Source: Candidatus Woesearchaeota archaeon (GTDB lineage: Archaea > Nanobdellota > Nanobdellia > Woesearchaeales > GW2011-AR4). Taken from it: a DNA stretch of 54,080 nt. Where the stretch lies: NCBI GenBank assembly GCA_016177615.1, contig JACOUX010000035.1, positions 1 through 54,080 of the forward strand, given 5' to 3'. Numbering within the stretch: position 1 is the stretch's first letter; the number at the start of each line of letters is the position of its first letter. The notes below the pieces were generated by a model, which was not told the DNA's origin, ran no database searches, and saw nothing but the letters and a program-made list of their open reading frames with translations. Position numbers and translations under genes: made by a program. Positions 30,301-37,900 of the stretch are shown one piece after another.

Positions 30301-33300
30301 CAGTGCTGCAGACCTATAGGAGATGGGTTGAGTTCTGGGATGAACACACATATAATGGATTGTTAAAAGGGCCAAAAGGGCTTCTGGGAACAGATATATT
30401 TACAACAAATCCATTCACAGGGCCTGAGCAGGCTGACTGCCAAATTTTAATCGAGGAAATTGTAAAGTCCAAGGGCAAGTTCAAAATCAAGTACATGACT
30501 GATGCTGATTTGGCAAGATGCTTTCCGAGAACTTCAGGGGCATGGAAAAGAGAAGCTGATTCATACCAATGGTTTAGGTGGACATGTGACAGGATTTTTG
30601 GCCATGCTGCGCCTGCAAAGCGCACAGAGGTAATGACTGACAAAAATTTAAGGGAGCAGATTGATGCCCCTGACCAATGCCCGGGGCAGTCAGCAGACAG
30701 AGGAAAGCCAATCAGGCTTGTCAGATGCAAAGATGTGCAATTGTCCAAGTATGAAAAGCAGCCGTCACAATATGAGCCTGACGCAAAATGCTTTGAAATA
30801 TCAGACAAGAACACAAGGTCCACAACTCTTTACGTCTTAAACGAGCGGCCAATAGAAGGCAACCTGTATAAGATAAGCAGATCAGCAGGACGCTCCACAA
30901 TCGAGGAAGACTATGCCCTAAAAATAACTGAAACAAATTATTTGACCGCCGATCCAAGGAGCTGCAGTGAAGTATGCGCAGGCCCGGGCCAAACTCAAAG
31001 AAGGCAGGTGCAGCGCGAGGGCAAAAGCATCACAATAAATTATGACAAAAGTGGAAATGCAGGGTGGGGGGAATGCCTTATAGTTAATACATGCAGGGCC
31101 TTAAATGCCGGCGACCAAAAAGACCCAAATAATCCCAGCAGCAAAATCACAATAACGGAAATGAAGGATGGCAAGCCTTTAATTCGGACAGTCAGCGACG
31201 CATCCACAAGAGGAGGCTTTACTTCTGACTGCTTTTACGGAAGAACATATGCATATGGGGGAATCTCATCAGATACAAAAGCTGTTCTTGGCACAGATGA
31301 TGAAAGGGAAGTATGCTGCTGCATAAATTCAAAGGAAAAATCAGCAACTGACTACGGATATTACCAGCCTGATGACGTATGGGCAATAGATACCTCTTTG
31401 AGAAAGCCGGTGCACCAGTCCAAAACTGCATCCCCTCTCCAAGGGGCCCTTGCAGCCACTCCTCCGCAGGGCAGTGTTCAGGCTCCGGATGCCAAAGAAG
31501 ACCAAAGGCTTGCTGACATGAAATGGAGCTACCGCTACTTCAAGGAAAAGTTTGAGGCAAAGAGTATAGACAACAAAGCAATTCATAACCAATACAACAA
31601 AGACAGGTATATTGAAGGAAGAGACCTGCCTGCATGCTTTGGCCAGAATAACTGGCTAAGGGGGGACAAGGCATTGTTTGTTGACCCGTTCAAGCAGCAT
31701 GAAGCATCAGTCCAGTGCGTGCATCTGGCAGGAGTAAGCCAAAGGCTCAAGTTCCTGCAAAACCTCATGGGCTCAATGTCAACATGCCTGAAAAAAGTGA
31801 GGATAAGCGGAGGAGGAGATGCAGGCGCATGCAAGGAGCTGTTTACACAATACTTGTGCAATTCAATCTGGCAGATAGTGAATTTTGCCACAAATGGATG
31901 CAATCCTACAGAATTTCCTGAAACAGAGAAGCAGAACACCAATGTATTAACCTATGTTAAGCAGGGTTTCAAAGGAGTTTCAGAAAGTTTATCTGACCTG
32001 CAAAGCACGATAACACAGGAATATGGGAATGCGAAGCTCAATGAGCTTCTTGGCACAGGAGAGTCAAGCGTTGCAAGAAAGATATGCCTGGCTGCATTTG
32101 GCTATGACTGGGAAATCAATGCAAAAAATCTTGTTGATGTGGCTTATGCAACCCCATTTTCTACATTAGTGCAGCCGATAACAAAATCAAGGGAATTTTT
32201 GACAGTTGATCCATTATCTTACAGGCCAAAATATGAGTACAGGGCATCCTGGATAATCAACCCGGGATGTGATTTTGAAAGGTACGATGTCTATCTTTCA
32301 TGCATCGGAAGAAAGCAGCTTGACCAGTATCCAAACCAGATAAACTGCGGAGCAGTAGGCGCTCCTTCAATTGGAACTGTTACAAGCTTGGGTGTCAGCA
32401 CATCAAAAGGCTACAGCGATTGCGACTGTTTGAACCTGCCTGATGAAAAGGTACAGCCTTTTTTCGGAGGCAGGCTAAAACAGAATGTGCTCGAAGACAG
32501 AGAGCACCATGACGATTTTGAATATGACGTAAGGTATGACCACCTGAAATTTGTCTTAAAGACAGACAGAAGAATCCCCCCAAACACAAAGGCAAACTGC
32601 TTTCCCTCCGGCTATGAGGATGGCGTGTTTTATTTCCCATTGCATGATAAAACAATAAGGGACATTGCAGACTGCAGAGTCGATCCTTTGTCTGGCTCAT
32701 TTACGTGCGGGGCAAGCAGCGTTTTCACAACCAAAAAAGGATTTGCAAGCTTCGTTGACCTTTTCATTAACGGAGTCAACACGCTTGAGCGGGACAGGCT
32801 CGTGTTTAATGTTGGAGACTCATTGGTCATTGACACCAACATAAGGAAAGTCGGAGCAGACAAGTGCCTGTCAGCAACAATAGACAACCATGAAGAAGTT
32901 ATGGGAATAGATGTAGACGGAGTCTATCCTTATCAGATGGTGCTTGGAACAACATTGAGCACAATACAGCCGGCTGATATCCAGGCGCCTAAAGAAATTA
33001 CAGTCAGCAAGCTGCCTTCAAGCAATCCGAACCCGGTATCAATTAAAATACTGTTTTATGATGCTGATAATGATGGATGGATTTCATTTGCCCCTGACAG
33101 CGCAGGCAACAAAGACGGAAGCAAAGACGTTATAGAAATTGAAAGCAACCAGATTCCAATATCAAGCTTAACTGCTCCAAAAATTTTAAACAAAGGCACA
33201 AATAACGAGGTTGAAGTTTCATTGTCCGACTACAAGATTGTCCTAAAAAAGCAGAAAGCAGAGATAGAGATTTTGGCAGCAGTAATCCCAAAAGACCTTG

Positions 33301-34076
33301 CCGGCAAGGCGCAAGCTACCAAGAAAATCACTGATGCTTCTGGAAAGGCGATAGATGTAGGCGTAGTTGATGCTAATATTGTGGTTTCTGGAACTACAAC
33401 AGCAGCCCAGCCGCCACAGTCACAGGTTAAAACATTAGTGATTGGCCTGTACCACCTCAAAGGAGATGCTGAAAAGTTCACCAATGCAGGCGATTGTGAT
33501 CTAAACAATCCTGTTTATGGCTCTCAGCAAACTGAGCAGAAGAGAACTATCATGATAACCGTGCAGCAGAGGCCGACTGGAGCTGAAACGCAGGGGCCTT
33601 CGATAAGAAACCTGAAAATACCTGGCACTGTTCAAAAAGAAAAAACAGGAGAGATAAGGATAACAGCAGAAATTACGCATGCCAGCGGAATAAAAAGCGC
33701 AGTCATGGCATGCAAAAAGCCTGATGGAAATGACCTTCCTGTTCCGCTTCCAAATTCCTTAAGCAACAACTTATACGACTTTGTCATAGGAATTAATAGT
33801 ATAAACATGGCTGGAAAGTACCAGTGCACAATAACAGCAACTGCCCAAAATCCTGCTGCAAAAACAAACTCGTACACCGCTAGCTTTGAGGTAATGTGTG
33901 GAGGCCCCCCATCTGACTATGGGTTTTGTGAAGAGGATAAGTGCATGCTGGGGAGCACAAAGATTAATGGTGGCCTGCAGTGCGCACCAAAAAAAGTAGC
34001 TCCAACTCCGCTAACTCCGTCAGCTGGCGCTGCACCTGCGGGAACCATACCGACGGCAGCACCACCTCCATCTTAA
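27315..34076 (+). CDS. Giant 2253-aa surface protein with fibronectin type III-like N-terminal repeats and Cys-rich central domain
   Basis: Signal peptide-like N-terminus; repeats ITNVNVLTVTDTTAIIKWLTNENSTSIVAFG and similar FN3-like modules; many Cys. Confidence 0.75.
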   Translation: MKKRVCFIMAVILLQLMALALASASNALTISNVRVTNINSNAATIEWDTDVIANGKVQYGKTSGLGYSQKHDNFVDKHIVTVSNGIASETIYYFSVESSDAIGNSAAANNSDKFFTFKTPDITPPPIVTGLRISSSTQSSISLAWDSSSAADISHYIIYRNNIRIANSTAAGFNDTSAQPGAAFTYRVAAVDSSGNEGLKSDSLSASAASIDMNAPAITNVNVLTVTDTTAIIKWLTNENSTSIVAFGINDTGKMQTSSGIATNHSVSIEGLIKGQSYVFIVKSCDASGNCANSSVKSFIAGKDIMPPFINLTIPRYISRRVIDLTGSTEPSSSIALFINDMNVPKRSLSGSETSSGRFTFSQIQLEPNNAIKVVAIDSSGNRNEKLIEVGVDTEEPAISLNNVTALTSNSNVTISGTVNEQVAISIFVDINVNDSSVPQKIFGLNATKITQNSIEIHWQELREKDFSNYAVYRSGIPIAVTKPSSYNLFIDASVDSGKSYTYSVSAVNIFGKEGQKSDPLTAATPGGGEVFNRRVEPVDIFEELSKPLLALNASGAFNFGVKLGKGDGNYKIRLLFEDKAKNSVLIERSISLDTKKPEVKITNPGPGAFVYENAANQVDIIGTTKPNSKVHLYIDRTPFTFYEQSFEVSGLPNEIQDIPESISKKAYIVDLTNMEKRLENVSDKLLEAKCKLGVVTNACRDGADRSVMSDSKGNFKFEGVDLTATFGAAARFTEVRETEIRDIQLNQEAANAKRTTLVVVAVDQAGLKGFASQTVGIGTCWRGNQSWDVIPLTNLQSPFLLSTERLAEGTEAIRFYFNFSYIGRGAKARIKIVAISKACSSYELSDPRFNLSCKILQAGGNPKYLNPPDNTLTYTEIPLGRLPNMDKFAEGDWKGFLKSISKEMTFPIKLQISYQHDMNNDGILETEVQQTCEQLTYVVDNSIIDPRKVLPDFMLYDFVDFLDTSIKGLSKAQEQIDRALNYVAYGCLSSFALNTVLQTYRRWVEFWDEHTYNGLLKGPKGLLGTDIFTTNPFTGPEQADCQILIEEIVKSKGKFKIKYMTDADLARCFPRTSGAWKREADSYQWFRWTCDRIFGHAAPAKRTEVMTDKNLREQIDAPDQCPGQSADRGKPIRLVRCKDVQLSKYEKQPSQYEPDAKCFEISDKNTRSTTLYVLNERPIEGNLYKISRSAGRSTIEEDYALKITETNYLTADPRSCSEVCAGPGQTQRRQVQREGKSITINYDKSGNAGWGECLIVNTCRALNAGDQKDPNNPSSKITITEMKDGKPLIRTVSDASTRGGFTSDCFYGRTYAYGGISSDTKAVLGTDDEREVCCCINSKEKSATDYGYYQPDDVWAIDTSLRKPVHQSKTASPLQGALAATPPQGSVQAPDAKEDQRLADMKWSYRYFKEKFEAKSIDNKAIHNQYNKDRYIEGRDLPACFGQNNWLRGDKALFVDPFKQHEASVQCVHLAGVSQRLKFLQNLMGSMSTCLKKVRISGGGDAGACKELFTQYLCNSIWQIVNFATNGCNPTEFPETEKQNTNVLTYVKQGFKGVSESLSDLQSTITQEYGNAKLNELLGTGESSVARKICLAAFGYDWEINAKNLVDVAYATPFSTLVQPITKSREFLTVDPLSYRPKYEYRASWIINPGCDFERYDVYLSCIGRKQLDQYPNQINCGAVGAPSIGTVTSLGVSTSKGYSDCDCLNLPDEKVQPFFGGRLKQNVLEDREHHDDFEYDVRYDHLKFVLKTDRRIPPNTKANCFPSGYEDGVFYFPLHDKTIRDIADCRVDPLSGSFTCGASSVFTTKKGFASFVDLFINGVNTLERDRLVFNVGDSLVIDTNIRKVGADKCLSATIDNHEEVMGIDVDGVYPYQMVLGTTLSTIQPADIQAPKEITVSKLPSSNPNPVSIKILFYDADNDGWISFAPDSAGNKDGSKDVIEIESNQIPISSLTAPKILNKGTNNEVEVSLSDYKIVLKKQKAEIEILAAVIPKDLAGKAQATKKITDASGKAIDVGVVDANIVVSGTTTAAQPPQSQVKTLVIGLYHLKGDAEKFTNAGDCDLNNPVYGSQQTEQKRTIMITVQQRPTGAETQGPSIRNLKIPGTVQKEKTGEIRITAEITHASGIKSAVMACKKPDGNDLPVPLPNSLSNNLYDFVIGINSINMAGKYQCTITATAQNPAAKTNSYTASFEVMCGGPPSDYGFCEEDKCMLGSTKINGGLQCAPKKVAPTPLTPSAGAAPAGTIPTAAPPPS

Positions 34077-34097
34077 TAAAACGGCACAGGCATAAAA

Positions 34098-34934
34098 ATG
34101 TCAAAAATAATATTAAGCTCAATCAAGGAATCCTTTGCCTCAATCTGGAAGCAAAAGGCATTGTTTTTTGCGCTTATGGCTCTGCAGGCATTATTTTTTG
34201 CCTTATTTTTTTACCTGAGCATGAATTACCAGGCAAAAATTCTTTTGAATGCAAAAGCCATTTCCGACTATGTCGGCCAGCAAAGCTTTGACGATCCTTC
34301 TATAGCCTCTAATATTCTCGAGCAGAAAAGCATTTTAGGAGACGACCCATTACGGATAAGCAGGAATTTTAACGAGATGAGGATTAATTTTATTGCCTAT
34401 CTTGCTTATTCTTTTATACTTGGAACTATTTTCATGTCGTTAAGTTGGGCGCTTTCTTCCAGACTGAAAGGCAGGGAAGGCAAATTCATCATAAAAAATT
34501 TTATGGTGGATTTCATGAGTAATATTATTGTGCTGTCATTTTCAATGGCGCTGGTATTCATCTTCCTGATTTTGATGTTCGGCATCCCATTGGAATTAAT
34601 TGAAGCAAAAGGGGTGCTTATCAGATTCCTGCCGTTTATTGCTTTTTCAATTGTCCTTTGCTATTTCACGCTTGTGGCTTTGGCTCTTCCAAAACCTGGC
34701 CTGAAAAATGTCATTCACAGGGCATTGGTGGTTGGAATCACAAAAATTCATTATATCCTGGCAGCCTGCAGCGCAAGCCTGCTGCTGCTGGCAGCATCAG
34801 TCATCCTAATGTACCATTTCCTCGAAGGGAATTTGATGGCATTGTCTGCATCTGTGCTTCTGTTCATTTTCAGTTTTGTGTTTGGAAGGATCCTTTTAGC
34901 AAAGGTTGTTGAGAAGGTTGAAGCGCTTTTTTAG
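34098..34934 (+). CDS. Polytopic membrane protein (about 6 TM)
   Basis: Hydrophobic helices throughout 278 aa; sits between giant surface-protein genes as does 24392-25165. Confidence 0.65.
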   Translation: MSKIILSSIKESFASIWKQKALFFALMALQALFFALFFYLSMNYQAKILLNAKAISDYVGQQSFDDPSIASNILEQKSILGDDPLRISRNFNEMRINFIAYLAYSFILGTIFMSLSWALSSRLKGREGKFIIKNFMVDFMSNIIVLSFSMALVFIFLILMFGIPLELIEAKGVLIRFLPFIAFSIVLCYFTLVALALPKPGLKNVIHRALVVGITKIHYILAACSASLLLLAASVILMYHFLEGNLMALSASVLLFIFSFVFGRILLAKVVEKVEALF

Positions 34935-34989
34935 AAATGTTTAAATATAGGCTTTTCAAAAGATTAAATAATATAAAAAATGATAAAAA

Positions 34990-37900
34990 ATGCTTGAAAA
35001 AAGAGGTAATTTTAAGCGAGCAATATTTCTCGTTTCCTTAATCGCATTTGTCACATTATTTTTTATTGTGTCGATGTTTGTATATGGGGTAACCAACTGT
35101 TGGACGTACTCTTCTGAATCAACCTGCGAAGCTAATACAAAATGCACATGGCATGATGATGCATGGGGAAGCGGCTGGTGCGAGCAGATTGACTGCTGGA
35201 GTTTTTATACCCAAAAAGACTGCTCAAATGCCAATGCTACCTACAATCTATCATGCAAATGGCAAACTCCTTCATTGCCTCCTGGTTGGTGCACAGAAGC
35301 AAACTGCTGGGACTTTGGAGGCACAAATCAAACGGTTTGTGAGAATGACACTAGAAGAGATTATGGACTATCATGCCTTTGGGGGCCGACTGATCCATCT
35401 CCTAATTATATCGGATACAATTGCTTTGGCGGACCACAATGCTACAGGACTATCCCATATACCGAAGCAGAATGCAAGAATATAACAGGATGCTCATGGG
35501 GAGCGTGTTATCAAAAGGGATTTTGGGACTATACTGCGCAAGCTTCTTGTGAAAGCAATCCCAGCTATTACTGGCGCAGTGACAATATTTGCCAGCCAAT
35601 TGGCTGTTATGATGAAAAACACAAGGCGCAGACTTCATGCGACAACTCAAGCGACAGCTTAGTCTGTAAATGGAATTCAAAGTACAGCTATTGTGAAACG
35701 CTTAATTGCTGGTCATTCAACTATAACCAAACAGGGTGCCAAAGTACTGCAATTCCTGGTCTGGAATGCATTTGGAAAGATCCATGGTGTGAAACGAAAG
35801 CTTGCTGGCAGAACAATGACGAAACCAGCTGTAAAGGAAAGACAGGGTATGATGCAAAAAATTGCACGTGGCATGCTGCATCTGTTGTTACAACAGGATG
35901 GTGCGAAAAGATAGGCTGTTGGAATGTTCCAGGAATTAATTCAAGCAATGGCAGCATTGTTATTAATGAAACCCAATGCGTAAATAACTCTTATGGCTTA
36001 AATTGTGTCTGGGAAAGCAATACATGGGGATCCTTCTGCTATGAAAACCGCAATGTTTCTGTATTGAGTTGCTCTAATATTACAGACGAAAAGAAATGCT
36101 TTGATTCAATGTGGTGCTGGTGGGATTCAACATCTAACAGATGCAATGAGCCAACAGCAGGCACAGAAGGGGGGGCGATAGGCGGAAGCTTATTAGCGCC
36201 TGGATGCTGGATTTTTGACTTGAACCAAAGCTCATGCACAAATACAACAGGCTGTGCTTATGACTCAACATTAAAGCTGTGTAATCTCAGCACCACAGTT
36301 GCTGCTGATATAGCAGATGGCATAAGCTCAAATGGATTGAATTGCACACTGCTTAATAATACGAATTTATGCAATGGCGCTACATTTTTGCCTTATTGCT
36401 GTGAGTGGCAAGGATCTAAATGCCAGCAGAATAAGTACTCAACAACTTGCCATGATAACCTAAAGAAGCCTCCAGAGGGAGCAAATTATTGCGATGATTA
36501 TAATGCCTATACATCTGAAGCCAAATGCAATGAAATAGCCAATAATCCTTGGTATATGCCATGCAGGTGGAACAACAATACAAAACATTGTGAGTTTAAA
36601 GGCGACAAATTTTTTACTCAAGGTGAGGAGGGAGATATAGATTTAGTGGATAACAAAGAGATGTGTGAAAATGGTGTTGGAGGACTGTGGATAACTGAAA
36701 GCTATTGCGGAGCTGGCAATATGACAAACGCTTCTATAGCTATAGGCAGATGCGCGCCAAAATTAGGCTCAAAAGGAGGAAATTGCGACTCAGCGTGCTT
36801 TAGATGTGAATTTAAGCCTGATGGCTCCAACCACAGCACAGAAGGCGCTGCAAGAACAGCTTGTGAAGGATCAGCTCTGGGATTTTGCGTTTGGAAATCA
36901 GACAGTGGAGCCCAAAATAAGCTAGGATTTTGCGAGCCAAGCGCAGAAATTAAAGGAGGAAGTGTCGGCAAATGCGATTCAAACAATTGCGATGCGTGCA
37001 ATTCCTATAATTCAGTCAATGCCAAAACCAAGTGCCAGGAAGCCAAGTGCGAGTGGAAGATTGACCTATTAGACGCAACAAAAGGCTTCTGTGTTTCAGC
37101 CGGCAAAACAACATGCCTTGACAGGTGTGAAAGCTGCAATGAGCAGAAATCCTGTGTAGAGAAAGGAAGAGGCATAAACGGCTCTTGTACATGGGACTCT
37201 AATCTGGGACTATGCAAAAAAACTTCAACAGGGGACAATACAGGCGCTGTGGAAACATGCTTTGATGGAATTGACAATGACGGAGATGCGAAGGTAGACT
37301 GTGCAGACGGATCCTGCTTTACAGACCCATTTTGCGGTGGGTCATCTATAAAGGACTGCTGGCAGTATTCAAATAACGCCAGCTGTGTTGATAATGGATG
37401 CAGATGGTTTAATGACACATATGGGAGCTGGTGCGACCAACCAGGTGCTGTATGCTGGCAGTATGATGGCGATTCAGCAGGATGTTTGCAACAAAGTGCT
37501 TGCCAATGGCAGCCAGCAGCTGCAGGCACAACAATGTGCAACTTAAATGAATCGGTATGGGATGAGTGTGCTCCTTTAAGTCAGAGTGACTGTAATAATA
37601 ACAATAGATGTTATTGGTTTGTTGATCCGTATCTGAGTACAATAAATGCCAGCAAAGGATGGTGCGGCCATAGGCACGAAATTTGCCATTTCAACCAAAC
37701 TTTGATGACTAATTCCAATGCTTCTTGCTCATTGGCTTGGCAAAAGATTGGAGGAAACCTAAACTGCACTTGGTACTTTGATCCCTGGTCCCAAAATAGT
37801 GGCTATTGTGAGTCATCATGCTTTAGCTTAGGAAATGACTGCAGCTTAAACGGAATGTGCAAAAGCAAAGACGGGTGGTGCAATCCATCCGGATTTGGCG

